Below, one piece after another: positions 17,180 to 28,950 of a stretch of 64,000 nt of DNA (position 1 is the first letter of the stretch; every line of letters starts with the position of its first letter). The notes below the pieces were generated by a model. The model was given only the letters and a program-made list of their open reading frames with translations, was not told the origin of the DNA and ran no database searches. Origin of the DNA: Adiantum capillus-veneris (taxonomy: Eukaryota; Streptophyta; Polypodiopsida; Polypodiales; Pteridaceae); assembly GCA_014529385.2 (NCBI GenBank), contig CM043966.1, positions 106,979,587 to 107,043,586 of the forward strand, given 5' to 3'. The translations under genes were made by a program, and so were the position numbers.

Positions 17180-17569
17180 TTGATGTGGAGTGATCCTTAG
17201 GTGGTGAGTGACCTACTCATAGTATTAACCCTTTTTTCCATAGATTTTTAAACCCATTTTAGCATTCGATTAGCTAGACTCGGGGTTTAATGCTTGATAG
17301 AGGCTAGAAGTTGAGGATTTAGTAGATCTACTCTTGACAGGCAGAGAGAGTTGTGAGTAAGATACAAGAGACAATTTTGCACTTTTCTTAATGCTTTGAA
17401 AGTACTGTTCCACCATACATTTTTCCTTAAGATTTTATTGTTTTGTTTGTTTTGGAAAATTTGATGGTCAGAGATTGAAAGTTGATCAAAACTCAAAAAC
17501 TTGATGCAAAAAGGGATTGTCAAACTCATGAAAAGAACACTAAAAAGTTTCATCCTGTTTGGTGGAGGA

Positions 17570-17589
17570 ACATGGATTGCGATCCATGT
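17570..17589. repeat. leader palindrome 1 of the gypsy complex
   Basis: ACATGGATTGCGATCCATGT is a 20-bp palindrome with one mismatched pair. It is the copy left of the nested copia insertion and is followed by ACC, and about 20 bp later by GATACCA, as at the other copies. Confidence 0.9.
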
Positions 17590-17687
17590 ACCTCTATGAT
17601 AGTTTGACCACAAACTGATACCATTGGGTCAAGAGTGCTTCCTAGCAACAAGATCCACAACTTTGGAGTGAAATTGATACCAAAAAT

Positions 17688-17912
17688 TGCTAAATTAGGG
17701 TTGTAGAAAAACACACAGCTTGGAGAAGACGAAGGAAGTTCAAGTCACACAATAGAGAGTGTATTTCTTAGTGTGCATTGGAAAGATGGATAGCCCTAGA
17801 TTGATGGACGTTTATAAAATGCACGGGGGATAAAACCTCCTAGTGAGGGAAAAAATGCCTTGGCAGTCCTAAGTGTGTTGACATGCATCACTACCACATG
17901 TATATGGTAACA
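17688..17912 (-). repeat. copia LTR (3' LTR of the minus-strand element)
   Basis: It shares with the other LTR the order TTAGGGTTG, AAAACACACA, CTTGGAGAAGA, CACACAATAGAGAGTGT, GGAAAGATGGATAGCCCTAG, AACCTCCTAGTGAGGGAAAA and GTCCTAAGTGTGTT, then ends GGTAACA. It is 12 bp longer than the other copy because of an extra segment near 17,762. On the element's own strand it starts TGTTACC and ends in CA. Confidence 0.93.
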
Positions 17913-17925
17913 AATCCCCCTTGGA
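17913..17925 (-). promoter_or_regulatory. copia polypurine tract
   Basis: On the minus strand TCCAAGGGGGATT lies immediately before the TGTTACC start of the 3' LTR, as expected for the plus-strand primer. Confidence 0.85.
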
Positions 17926-18079
17926 GTGATGTATATTGGTGGGGATTTCCAGCTCAATGAACCCCAAAGTAATTATCTCGCGCATTAACAGTAGCGCTGG
18001 CAATAGCATTAGAAAAGCACTAGCCGAGCTCGCCGCATCAATTCCAACTAGGTTGCTGCAGCTCTTGAAAGGCAGACAC

Positions 18080-19900
18080 CTAAATGAGAGCTGGTACATA
18101 GATTAAAGGGAAGTGCCATGCTGTGAGTACATGATCAGTCCACAAAGGGGAATAAACCCAAAGCTTTGTGGAAATCTTTGAACTTCTTATGAGACAATGC
18201 CTTTGTGAAAAGATTTGCAAGGTTGTTTTGTGTTGGCACATAAGCCAAGCTGATCTCTCATGATGAGAGCCTCTCCTTGACATAGTGGTAATGCACCTCA
18301 ATGTGCTTTGTGCAAGCATAAAAAACTGGGTTCCTTGCATCTACTAATGTGCTTTGACTGTTAGTGTAGATAGTGTTGGCAATATTTTGTCCAACACCCA
18401 AATTAGCCATAAGGCGTCTGAGCCATACACACTCAACCGTAGTGTGAAGACTGCCCTGTACTCAACTCCTCAACTGGAAGTGGCCATAGTAGGTTTCTTC
18501 TAGCTCAACCATGATATATTGGAGCTTCCAAGCATGAAACAAAAACCACTTGTGGACATGCATGTGCCAAAACAACGAGTCCAAAAAAGCATGCAAATAT
18601 GGCGGCAGTGATTCCCCCTTGGGATAAAACAAGCCAAGATGTAAAGTGCTACTCAAGTAGCAAAAAATTATCTTGACAACCTACCAATGCTTAGATCCTG
18701 GGCTATGAATAAATTTGCTGACTTGTGAGACTACAAATTGAATATCCAGCCTCATGTTTCATACATAAATGAGGCATCCAATGATAGTTTGGTAAAGAGT
18801 GACATCTGCAAGATCACCAACATCATGAAGACTCAATTTTAAACATGTTCCCATGGGAGTGGCAATATGTTTGCAATCCTCAAGTCCAAACTTACATAGC
18901 AATGTCTCTATGTAACTTTTTTGACACAAAGGCAATACCACCATCACATTGCTTAAGCTGTATACCCAAGTAATGATGCAACAACCCCAAATCTTTCATC
19001 TAAAAATTGCATTCAAACCAGTCTTAAATTCAGCAATATGTCTCGCATTTGGTCTAGTGATCAACAAATCATCCACATATAGAACCACAATGAGAAGTAC
19101 ATCACCCTCATGCTTTACATACAATGGGCTTTCTACTTTATTGTTACAAAAGCCTCATTTGACCAAATGAGTGTCAGCCTTCTCATACCAAGCACGAGGA
19201 GATTGCTTCCACCCATACAAATCTTTGTTACATTTTCACAATTTCTCCTCTTGTCCTTTCTTGATAGAACCATGAGGCTATGTTACATAAACTTCCTCAA
19301 ACATGTCACCATTCAAGAAAGCAGTAACAATGTTTGATTCATGTACATCCAACCAAAATGATCTACCAATGCACATAGAAAACACACAGTAGTCATACAA
19401 CAAGTGGGAGAAAAAGTCTCTTCATAATCTATGCCTTTTTTATGTGCACAACCCTTTGCAACAAGTCAATCCTTATAGCGATCAATCTCACCATCTGGCT
19501 TGCGTTTCAACTTGTAAACCCACTTTGTACCAATGGCCTTTTTTCCAGGAGGCAAATCACATAAAGGCAATGTGTCATTGTCTATAAGTGCATCATATTT
19601 TGATTGCATGGCAACCATCCAATTTTTTGAATTATGTGCTTGACCAAAAGATAGAGGTTCATCAACATCATGTAAGCTAGACATAGCCAAATCATAACAA
19701 TTTGATGCATAAGATGCATCGAAAGAGCCTAAACAAGTGCAACTAGACAAAGGTGCATCCAATTTACTATCAAACAAAGTATGCACCAGCCATTTAGGCA
19801 TACATTTAGCCTGCTCATTTTCAGTCCTTTCCTCATCATGTACATTTGCATCAGTAATAGGCTGATATGTAACATTTTTAGAAACCCCCATAGACTATAC
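18080..19900 (-). pseudogene. copia reverse transcriptase and RNase H (broken)
   Basis: The minus strand begins with the copia RT signature 'NWMVAMQSKYDALIDNDT', then 'GTKWVYKLKRKPDGEIDRYK' (19,630-19,470) and 'VAKGCAHKKGIDYEETFSP'. It continues through several frameshifts past 'YMWMICALVT' (about 19,090; canonical Y-V-D-D lost) and 'SFIEIGCLIY...' type remnants to RNase H pieces 'TNSQSTLVDARN' (about 18,360; the usual D of D-N/S-Q changed), 'YACTKHIEVHYHYVKERL' and 'HKTTLQIFSQRH' (about 18,330-18,190). It would copy element RNA into DNA if intact. At least four frame breaks and a changed catalytic centre make it inactive. Confidence 0.85.
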
Positions 19901-19982
19901 ATTTTTCTCATTGGAATTTACATATGAACTTCCACCACTAAAAAGAGGCAACAAAGTGTCATAAATGTCCTATGAGCTGACA

Positions 19983-21000
19983 TTATTTAGTACATGACAG
20001 CAAGGGCTGAACAAAATCTTCCACAAACACAACATCCTGTGAGACCAAGATACGTTTCGTTTGTGGATGATACAACCTATAACCTTTTCTTTTAGCACTA
20101 TAACCAACAAAAATACATTTGACAGGCTTATCATTCAATTTTATACGTTGTGTTTGTGGCATCAAAGCATATGCCAAATAGCCAAAAACACGCATGTGCT
20201 CAATAGAAGTCTTTCTATCATGCCATACTTCATATGGAGTAATAGATTGCAAAGATTTCGTAGGACACCTGTTAAGTACATCGTGCCATTTTTGTAAATG
20301 ACCTGTTTTTCCTCTCAATAACACCATTTTGCTGAGGCGTCTTTGGCACTGTACATTGGTGTTTTATCCCATGACTAGCCAGAAATGCATTAATTTCATG
20401 AGACATATACTGCCCCCCTCGATTGAAATGGAGGGTGCCCATAGTACATTTTGAGACATTTTCAGCCATAGCCAAAAAATGTTTGAAGCACATAAATACT
20501 TTGGTAATTGCTTGAAGCAGATATACCCATGCATGCCTGGAGTAATCATCAATAAAGGTCACGAAGTAAAGGTAATTTCCCAAGGACGGAGTTTGCATGG
20601 GCCCACAAACATCATTATGCCAAGTTGCAACCTACATGTGGCCCTAACTGAACCATCCTTTGGAAACTTAGAACGCTGCATCTTACCCAAAATACAGCCT
20701 TCATAGACATGTTTGACAGGTGCTTCAAGAGGCAGTAAAGAAGCAACCAAATTAAATTTCTACAAACGCAGCAAACTGGAAAAATTCAGATGACCAAACT
20801 GTGTATGCCAAAGTTTTACGTTGAAATAGCCTTTGAATCCACAACTGCATTTCCAATATTTTGCCTACACTTGTTATACAAAGTGAGCTTAAACAGCCCA
20901 CAACATAAAATGCCAGATGCAATAATTTCACCAAAACTGAGATCATGTATTGTACGTCTGTCATCCACAAATTTGACTACAAGACCAAGTCTAGCAAGTG
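19983..21000 (-). pseudogene. copia integrase (broken)
   Basis: The minus strand runs from the pre-integrase region ('KLTLYNKCRQNIGNAV', about 20,900) through a degenerate zinc-binding segment to the catalytic core 'YFVTFIDDYSRHAWVYLL' (20,570-20,500, first Asp kept), 'LHFNRGGQYMSHEI' (about 20,430; canonical S-D-N-G-G, so the second Asp is lost) and 'TPQQNGVIERKNR' (about 20,330, Glu kept). The downstream part, 'MRVFGYLAYALMP', 'KCIFVGYSAKRKGYRLYHP' and 'ILVSQDVVFVED', is the conserved C-terminal region of copia integrases. There are frame breaks near 20,300, 20,600 and 20,750. The changed second catalytic residue and the frameshifts argue against activity. Confidence 0.9.
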
Positions 21001-21009
21001 CGGATATAG

Positions 21010-21252
21010 ACAAAAGATTCTTTTTTATCCCATGTACATAAAGTGCATAACAAGTGTGAAAGAACTACCTTTTGTAGAAGTAAGCACAATCTTCCCAACT
21101 CCCTGAACCAGGTAAGAGGCATTGTTGGCACTAGTAACTGAATTCCCATGAGAAACAGACTCAAGAGAGGTGAAAAAATCATGATATGAGGTAATGTGCT
21201 TTGTAGCACCATTGTCAAAATACCACACATGTGAATCTGCAACAATTGACAT
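21010..21252 (-). pseudogene. copia protease
   Basis: The minus-strand frame reads 'VWYFDNGATKHITSYHDFF', the copia aspartic protease start with D-N-G-A in place of the usual D-S-G-A. It continues with 'GKIVLTSTKGSSFTL' before the frame breaks near 21,030. The catalytic Asp is present. It would cleave the Gag-Pol polyprotein inside virus-like particles. It sits between the gag knuckle and integrase, as is standard. Confidence 0.85.
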
Positions 21253-21276
21253 GCATGCATCATGGACAAGAGGATT

Positions 21277-22325
21277 CTAGGTATAATTTGCACCACTAAA
21301 ATCCCATTCCGCATCAACATCAGCATCACAGTCTCCTTTGGCAAAAGACTCAACAATACATGCATTTGTAGTGGAACCAGCATTCATAGTGGAACCAACC
21401 TCTTTCTTCTTAGCATATTTGGCCTTCAACTTAGGACACTGCTTGATCAACTGATCATTAGCTTTACGATAATGGCAATGCACCTTCTTTTTTCGCTTAT
21501 CCCCAAAATTCCCAGACGAATCATTGCTAGAAAAAACATTAGGAACAGGTGATGTACCACTCGTAGAAGAACCATGAGAAGTGGCTATATTGTTGTTAAC
21601 ACCTTTTCTTTGAGCAGCAATAAAGGCATGTTCAATTGCATGCTGCCTAGTCCTATTTTTTTGGAAAGTGACTCTTGTAACAACAATGTGCACAATGCAT
21701 CAAACTTGACAACTTCGGGATTTCCTTGGGTCATAAGTCTCCAAGTACTACCAAAAGTTTGGTCAGAATCTAGCAAGGCATCAAGAACAGTCTGCACAAG
21801 AAAACTATCTGAAATGATTTCACTTGCAAAAATAATTTGCTCATTGATATCCTTGACACCAACAAGGAAAGTGTCCTTGTCATCTTCCTCATGCATAATC
21901 TTGGACTCCAGCTCTTTACGCAGCAATGCAATTTTTTCCTCATTGCGACTTGCATAAAGATTAGCAAGAATATCACAAGCCTGTTTTGTAGATTTTTCTG
22001 AACAAATGTGAGGAGTAATAGTACACTTCATAGACAACACAATCAGTGCATGAGCCTGTGCATCTTTTACATCCCAACGAGCTTGTCTACCGTAGGCAAA
22101 GCAACTCTAACAATAGCAAGACCTGCAACATCCTCAACATCGCCTGTATCCTCAGAACAAGGACGTACATCAATGCCTTGCACAATGTTCCAAACACCCT
22201 TTCACACAAGAACATGTTGCATCATATTAGTCCACATAGGGTAATTCTCCCCATCCAACCTATCCTCAATATCAAACATCTTGAACACAAATGTGTTGTT
22301 GTCAACGATGGCAAATGTTGCACCT
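21277..22325 (-). pseudogene. copia gag (UBN2-type) with degenerate zinc knuckle
   Basis: The minus strand starts near 22,325 with 'FDIEDRLDGENYPMWTNMM', the typical beginning of copia gag ('L.G.NY..W'), interrupted by a stop at 22,202. After frameshifts it resumes at 22,010 with 'ATKQACDILANLYASRNEEK'-like UBN2 sequence ('STKQACDILANLYAS') through 'LLDSDQTFGSTW', and from 21,693 to 21,277 reads to 'HCHYRKANDQLIKQCPKLKA', a zinc knuckle whose second Cys and His are replaced by Tyr and Asp. A stop separates it from the protease frame. Gag would form the particle; this copy is broken in at least three places. Confidence 0.85.
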
Positions 22326-22650
22326 GATTGAGAACTGCCCGAAAAGAGGAGAAACAGATTGGGAACAACACGTATTATATAGCACAAACTGTAGTATATT
22401 GTACATGACCAGTTATGCAAAAGAAAACACTGACAAAATTTTTGCACAAAATGAAAAAATAGCCTCCACAGTACTGCTTGTAGTGGAAATGGAGGCCGAA
22501 ATGAGCCCAAATCAAAATTCTGAGCAGACCAAGCTTTTTGAGCCTTTCCAAAAATTTGTTGACCTGCAAATGCTTGCCAAAGCTCATAAAAATCGGAGAA
22601 GGTGAGCAGGCATGTGCTGGGACTACAGGCGGCTAAGCTCAAGAGGACGC

Positions 22651-22667
22651 AACCTGCTCTAATACCA
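22651..22667 (-). promoter_or_regulatory. copia primer-binding site (initiator Met tRNA)
   Basis: The minus strand reads TGGTATTAGAGCAGGTT, one base from the standard plant copia primer-binding site, five bases downstream of the 5' LTR end (..TTCCA). It confirms the element's minus orientation. Confidence 0.93.
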
Positions 22668-22672
22668 ATTTT

Positions 22673-22885
22673 TGGAATTAGGGTTGCAGGAAAACACACA
22701 CATCTTGGAGAAGATGAAGGAATCTCAAGGCACACAATAGAGAGTGTGCAATGGAAAGATGGATAGCCCTAGAGTGATGGGCGTATATACAATGCACGGG
22801 AAAAAAAACCTCCTAGTGAGGGAAAAAATGATCCAACAGTCCTAAGTGTGTTCACACACATCACTACTACATGTATGTGGTAACA
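22673..22885 (-). repeat. copia LTR (5' LTR of the minus-strand element)
   Basis: It matches the LTR at 17,688-17,912 along its length. On the element strand it begins TGTTACCACATACATG, ends CCTAATTCCA, and is followed by the primer-binding site. Confidence 0.93.
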
Positions 22886-23048
22886 AAAACACGTTCAAAA
22901 TCAAGAAATTGGATAAAAACTTCAAAAGCTTGGAAAATTGATCAAAATTTGGCGTTTTCTAACTTTTAGTGATCCAAATTCAAAAAAGGTTGGGAGTTGA
23001 CCTCTACAAGGCATAGAGAACCAACTAACCAAATTTCATGTTAAATTG

Positions 23049-23632
23049 CATGGATCACAATCCATGTACCTTTTAGACATTTGAGGCTGAGATTTGATAC
23101 CATTTGAAACAACTTTTCAAAAGGCACAATAGAAAGAAATTACAAAAAGCTGGTCAAATTATTAAAAACATAAAAAACCAACCAAAACCACTGAGCAGAC
23201 ACAAAAAACTTTGCTTTTAATTGGCAAAAATTTTGGCCAAATCCAAAAACGTTTTGGGAGTAGACTACTGACACCACAATTAACCAACAAGCCAAATTTG
23301 GGGTCCATATAAAATGGAACATGGATTGTGATCCATGTATCTTCTCTAATTTTTTGGATAGAGACCATACCAGGCTGTAGCAAAGAACATTACAATCAAA
23401 ACTTCCAAAACAAGATAGCCAAAAAAAAAAACAAAAATTAGGTCAAAAGTGGGCAAAAGTAATTCAAGTCCAAAAATCGCCAAGTAGACCTAGGATTTTG
23501 ACTTTTGGATGACCTAAACTGATCCAAATCACCCAAAAATCACATCGCTTAAATGAGTAGACTAAGGGAAAGTTGTGTACCAAATTTTTTTATCAAATTC
23601 TGACATAAAGGTACATGGATCGTGAACCATGT
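23049..23632. repeat. leader palindromes 2-4 of the gypsy complex
   Basis: Three near-palindromes lie at 23,049-23,066 (CATGGATCACAATCCATG), 23,319-23,338 (ACATGGATTGTGATCCATGT) and 23,613-23,632 (ACATGGATCGTGAACCATGT). Centres are 271 and 294 bp apart. Each is followed by GTACC, GTATC or GTTTC, and some 20-50 bp later by a GATACCA/TACCA word. They lie between the copia insertion and the first gypsy gag frame, in non-coding sequence. Confidence 0.9.
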
Positions 23633-23860
23633 TTCTTTGTCATAGATTGAGATCAGACTTGTACCATAGCTATAGCTAGTTACAAGGATCATAGTGGTCT
23701 CTTCAAAAATAATTTGTGGATTTTGCAAGCAAAATCATAGCCACCAAGTGTTTTTTGTATAGATTGCAAGATCTAGAGTGTGTGGCTCAAATTGCTTTCA
23801 ATCAAAAGATTTGAATGTATCAACTAAGGTAACAAGTCAGGGTTTTGCAATATTGTTTTT

Positions 23861-25700
23861 TTGATGTATTTGCAATCAGATAGACCATATCAAATTAGAA
23901 ACCCTGTTGTAGTAGATCAGGTTAGTCACAATTTGACTAAAGAGAGTGTTAATCAAGTGTCATTGCCAACCTTAGAGCCCATTCTAGAAGAATATATTTT
24001 TGATACTTCTTCAGAAAGATCTTATACCTACATGGTTGAAAGGTTCAAGAGTGTGAGTTTCAAAGAGGGAACTAACATGGGAGCAAGACCATCTCAAACC
24101 ACACCAAATGTGAAACTATTGCACTTAAAATATTAATTTGAAAATGAACAAGGTGCAAAAATTTACAAAGACGGTATGGATCACTATTGTCAGAAGTTAG
24201 AAGAAATACCTACTGAGCTCAAGGACATAGTGACTGTGGTGGACTACAATGGTGATTCATACTTCAATGACGAGTACCATGTACTTATTTTTGCAAAATC
24301 CCTATATTGTGGACAAGTGGTGATTGATATGCACCAAGGATAAGGTTGATGTCAAACCGGTAACCAAGCCACCAAAGATAGACATTGCAAATGCAAGCTC
24401 AAGCGCGTGAATATGGCAACTGGAATCAACACAAATAATATACATGTGGGTTTGTACACGTACAAAAATGGAGAGAAAATGCTCTCATATAAGTGTGAAG
24501 ATCCCAACATTGGGAAGTTATCAGAGCAAAAATGCTTGTATGTTTTCACATATGAAGAAGTTAAAAATACTCACGTGATTATGCTAGATGAGTATGGTAG
24601 AGACTTTCCAAAAATCAAGCATCTTGTGAGAGAGTTTGCAAAGGAACTCTAAAAAAATGGGAATCAAGAACAATACAATTTCCCAAATCTACACCTTAAA
24701 GCAAAAAGAAAACAAAAAGGTGAAAGAAGGTTCATTTTGCTTCAAGAAATATATTGAGAGATGTCCTCAACAAAATTGCCACAAGATGAGTGATTGTCAT
24801 TTCTCTTTATAGAGATCTTGAAAAACAAAAATCTCAAGAAGAATTTGCACTTAAAGATGTGTACCACATTTGAGCGGGTCACTAGAGAAGCATTGTATCT
24901 AGTTGAAAATTGTAAAACTTACAAAAATGTATCAGAAGACACTTACACCACTACCAACAGTGCCTCTTCAACCATCAGTGAGCCATCAAAAAAATGTAGT
25001 GCCCCCACTTCAATCACACCAAATGTAGATCAAGTGGTCAAGGAAGTGATCCAAAGGATGAACTAGACCTATGAACAAAAATCGAATATGCAACAACAAC
25101 TGCCACAAGTAGAAAATGTACCTCAAGCGATGAAGTGGTGCATAATTGAGAGAAAATACACCAACCATGAGATGAATGAGTTTTTTTACAACTAAAAATA
25201 TGTGAGGGAAAGGACTTATGGACCTCTAGCCACTCACTAGAGGGTCCTTGCTATCAATATGGAGGTAACCATTGGGCACGGGTCTGTCCACATAAAGGCA
25301 AGCAAATAAGATATTTGGGTTTTGTGAGGGTTGTGCAATAGATCACTTGGTACCACGTTGCCCCAAAAATCCGAAAAACAAAGGGAAAGCGATGATGAGT
25401 TGCATAGGGGTTTTATCATATTTGACTGGATCTAAAACTAAACCAATAGTTCTTGTCAATGTGGTGACCAAAGCTCAGGTTCTAGAAGCTACAAGAAACA
25501 TATTAGTAGAGAAAAATACAAAACTTCTAGAACAAAATGAGTTTGAGAGTTTGATTGTTAGGGCTCAAATAAAATATTGGAAAGTGAAAAGAGACAAAAT
25601 GAAAGCAAAGAGGCTAAGGGAAAAGATGGCCTTGGAGACAGAGCTGCAACAAACCAAAGAGCAACTCAAACATGAAAAAAAAAACCAAAAGAAAGGTTGA
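23861..25700 (+). pseudogene. Ty3/gypsy gag (broken)
   Basis: Open segments in order are 23,861-24,136, about 24,140-24,330 ('HYCQKLEEIPTELKDIVTVV'), 24,407-24,652, 24,794-25,066 and 25,347-25,700, separated by single stops or frameshifts. Near 25,320 the sequence reads 'CEGCAIDHLVPRCPKNPKNK', a zinc-knuckle-like Cys/His cluster typical of gag C termini. It is followed by a Lys/Glu-rich, probably coiled-coil segment (25,540-25,700). Gag would package element RNA. Assignment rests on the Cys/His cluster and on the pol region downstream; the N-terminal part matches no domain I can name. Confidence 0.65.
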
Positions 25701-26560
25701 GGGAGCAAAGCCAAGCAAAACTTTGTCAGGTGGTTCACTCTTGGTTTAAAAAGTACTGGATTTATTAGATGCTCTGTTTACAAGCTTATGAGGCAAGACT
25801 GAAGAACAACCAGAGTTTAGATCAAAGATGGCTAACTTATCTGCATCCAACAATTGAAATGAGAAGATTGGAAATGTGCAGATAGATCATAGAGACTACT
25901 CAAGCCCTAATTGCCCTTCCAAATGCTGAATGCTATATTGGAACCTGAAGTAGAAACTAAGATGACGGAAACTCAAGAGACGATTGATTGCAAATGAATA
26001 GTGGACAGGTTTCCATTTGTGATATCAGCGACAAAAATGAAGATAATTTTGATGTAGAGTTAGAGACTGATGCTAAGGATGCTATCGAGTAGCTATGGCA
26101 ACAAGGATAAACCCATATATCACAAGGCTCTCTTCTATGATGTTCCTAATCAAAAACCAAGAATTCAATAGAGATATTGAGCCAAACAAGTGCAAAAGGA
26201 TGCCTTGATTGTTGAGCAAAACATAGTATCTGATGCTCATTGGAGCAGACAATTGTGTCAAGGACAAGATACCATAAAAACTAGTGAAACCAACTTCTAT
26301 GAAGACAAATCCAAAGAAAAGAAGCAAAGGCAAACCCAAAAACACAATTGAAACAACACCTAAAATTTCCAAATTGAATGGAAATGTAATTATCGGCAAC
26401 TACAACAAAACCCTGAAAGAAGTTTGGATAATGAAAATGGAGAGTAAACATGGGTCGAACAGCGAAAAATTTGACACCCCTTGTCACTATAAAAAGTAGA
26501 CCATACATGATAGAGAATTGTGGCCCAGCAGCCAATGAGAGAATTGAAAGAACAAGGAAC
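25701..26560 (+). other. decayed gag-pol linker of the gypsy element
   Basis: Short + strand open pieces, including a Lys-rich one at 26,284-26,499, join gag to pol. No protease motif (D-S/T-G) is visible here, where a gypsy protease would normally lie. Confidence 0.45.
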
Positions 26561-27940
26561 ACCTTATGCCTAAGAATGCTAAGTTGATAGACCTGGCTGA
26601 ACGAGGAGAAGAACCAAAATTGGCTTATAAAGCCATGGACCTCATCAAAGAGGAAGAGCAATTTCTAGTAGCTACTCTCAAGCAGTATCATAGATGTGTT
26701 TAAATGGTCATACAAAGACCTTAAGGGAGTTGATTTGAGAATTTCCCAACATACAATACCCCTTACGAGTGATGCTAAATCTCACAGACAATGTCCATAT
26801 ACATACAATGAAACATTTTCCAAAAACATTAAAGAAGAGATAGACAAGCTTAAAGAAGCGAAGTTTATCTATGAGATCAAACACACATATTGGGTGTCAC
26901 CCATTGTGGTAGTACACATGAAGAACGTAAAAATTACAAGTTTGTGTAAATCTCAAACAAGTAAATGCTGCCACAATTAGAGATAGCTATTCCTTACCTA
27001 TTGTAGATCATGTGATCAAGAGAGTTTGAGAAAAGAAAGCTTACAGCTTTCTTGATGGATTTTCAAGCTATAACCATCTTGCCATAAAGCCAGAGGATCA
27101 GCACAAGATGAACTTTTGGTGGCACATATTTTCTTATTAAGTGATGCCATATGACTTACAAATGCACGTGCCACATTCTAGAGGTTGATGAGTCATGCAT
27201 TCAAAGAGTATCTAAGAAAATTCTTAGAAATTGACATGTGTGCATTCTCTCTTGAGAAATGAGCACATAGAGCATCTAAAAAAGATCTTTGAGAAGTGTA
27301 GGACTTATTGTATTTGCTGATATCCTGAGAAATGTGTCTTCATGGTAAGACAAGGTAAGTTTTTGGGGCACATAGTGTCCAAAGATGGCATTTCTATAGA
27401 TCTTGAGAAGATACAAGTCATATTTTCTCTTTCAAGACCCAAAAAGTTAGAGAGGTACAAGCCTTTATGAATGATTGTGGTTACTATAGAAGGTTTATCT
27501 ACATGTACGCCATCATTGCAAAATCTCTCTATGCTCTTATCACAAATTTTGAGTGGACCAAAGCATGTGGGGAAACATTTTAACAATTAAAATAAAGATT
27601 GATTTTTGCTCCAATTCTAAAAGCTCTTGATTGGGATAAGATATTTCATGTCCACGTTGATGCATCGGCATACACGATTAGATGCATCCTAGAATATCCT
27701 AGAGAGAACAACACGTATTTTTCCATCTGTTACTCTAACCGATAGCTTAATAGTGTGAAAATAATTTATATGAACACGAAAAGAGAAGGATTGGGAATGC
27801 TCTATGCTGTGAAAATGTTCAGACACTACCCTCTCGCCAATAAATTTGTATTCTTTGTGGATCATCAAGCACTATTATACTTAATGAATAAGCCATGCAA
27901 TTCAAGACAAATTGTTTGATGGTTCATTATACTATTTGCC
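26561..27940 (+). pseudogene. Ty3/gypsy reverse transcriptase and RNase H (broken)
   Basis: Pol begins with 'AERGEEPKLAYKAMDLIKEE' (26,600). It continues with 'FKWSYKDLKGVD', 'ISQHTIPLTSDA' and 'IKEEIDKLKEAKFIYEIKHT' (26,700-26,890), 'WVSPIVVV', then after a frameshift 'RVCVNLKQVNAAT', 'AYSFLDGFSSYNHLAIKPED' (27,030-27,100) and 'EHIEHLKKIFEKCRTY' (27,260-27,310). Where Y-M-D-D is expected (about 27,228) a small deletion leaves E-I-D-M-C, so the catalytic pair is lost. The end of RT reads 'GHIVSKDGISIDLEKIQVI'. RNase H has 'HVHVDASAY' (27,650), 'TKREGLGMLYAV' (27,775) and 'FVFFVDHQALLYL' (27,850), keeping its Asp, Glu and Asp. Many frame breaks make it inactive. Confidence 0.92.
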
Positions 27941-28950
27941 ATTATGACCTATGATGGGAGCAAGGGCTTTTTCCAAGTGGGGGCTAGACTTTGTTGGACC
28001 TATGTCACCACTTGCCTATAGGACACATGCTCAATCTATCATAGTGTCCACATATTATCTAACCAAGTAGGTGGAGGCCAAAGCAGCGCAAAAAAACAAT
28101 GCAAGAATGACAACGTTGTTCTTGTATGAGAATATCTTCACCAGATATGGGCTACCGATTGAGATGGTGAGCAATCAAGGGATTCACCTTATAAACAACA
28201 TGATTGAATTCTTGTTGACAGAGTTCATGGTGCTTCATTGAAAATCAATGACATATCACCCTCAAACAAACAAACAAACAAGCAGAGAGCACAAACAAAG
28301 TTCTATGTACAGTATTGACAAAAATAGTAGATGAATTGCCAGAAGACTGGGAGCAAAAGTTACATTCAGCTCTTTGGGCATATCGGGTAAAATACAAAAT
28401 GAAACTTGGGACAACACCCTGTGATTTGGTGTTTAAGATTGATGCCATATTTCCCATAGAATTCTTGCTTTCCACACTACAAGTAGCCAAAATTGTAGGA
28501 AGAATTGTACATGAATTTTTTAGCAGTGTTTTCCAACTAACAAGACTAGATGAATTGGGATTGAAAGTTGTTCCTACCATCTATGCACAAAAACAATAGA
28601 TGAAAGAGTTCCATGATTAGCACGTGATAAACAAGTAGTTTCAAAAGGGGGACTATGTATTAGTCTTTACATTGAAGCACCTCTCTAAGAAATTGAAAAG
28701 GCGAGGTAATGGCCCATTTATGATCAATGATATATCACCTAGTGGAGCCATAAAAGTCATGACATTAGAGGGAGAGGAGATGCCTAACAAGTTCAATGGT
28801 TACAAATTAAAGAGATATCATTTATCGTTGACTACTGACATGCTAAACAAGATTCATCAAGCAACGAAACGGAAGCAAATTGCTCAAGCTATCCAAGACC
28901 ATGCCAAGGAGGAAGAGAAGTTACAAATTTTAAAGCTCAAAGAATGTTGA
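27940..28950 (+). pseudogene. Ty3/gypsy integrase (broken)
   Basis: RNase H passes abruptly into 'MMGARAFSKWGLDFVGPMSP'-type integrase sequence near 27,950, so the zinc-binding N terminus (HHCC) and linker are deleted. Then come 'SIIVSTYYLTK', 'LFLYENIFTRYGLPIEMVSN' (28,110-28,170; second Asp replaced by Asn), and 'AESTNKVLCTVLTKIVDELP' (28,280-28,340; Glu kept). A CAAA run at 28,264-28,281 disrupts the frame just before that Glu. 'WEQKLHSALWAYRVKYKMKL' and 'GTTPCDLVF' follow, then 'FQKGDYVLVFTLK' and 'RRGNGPFMINDISPSGAIKV' (28,640-28,760), a C-terminal chromatin/DNA-contact module, and a Lys/Gln-rich tail. Inactive. Confidence 0.92.

Larger units (their letters stand above)
17688..22885 (-). 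mobile_element. Ty1/copia retrotransposon, structurally complete but decayed
   Basis: Two similar LTRs (17,688-17,912 and 22,673-22,885) bound a minus-strand internal region with primer-binding site, gag, protease, integrase, reverse transcriptase, RNase H and polypurine tract in the standard copia order. Flanking 5-mers AAAAT (17,683-17,687) and AAAAC (22,886-22,890) fit a target-site duplication with one change. Total length is 5.2 kb, normal for copia. All coding parts carry stops or frameshifts, so it is non-autonomous now. It lies in the leader of a gypsy element of opposite orientation. Confidence 0.93.
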
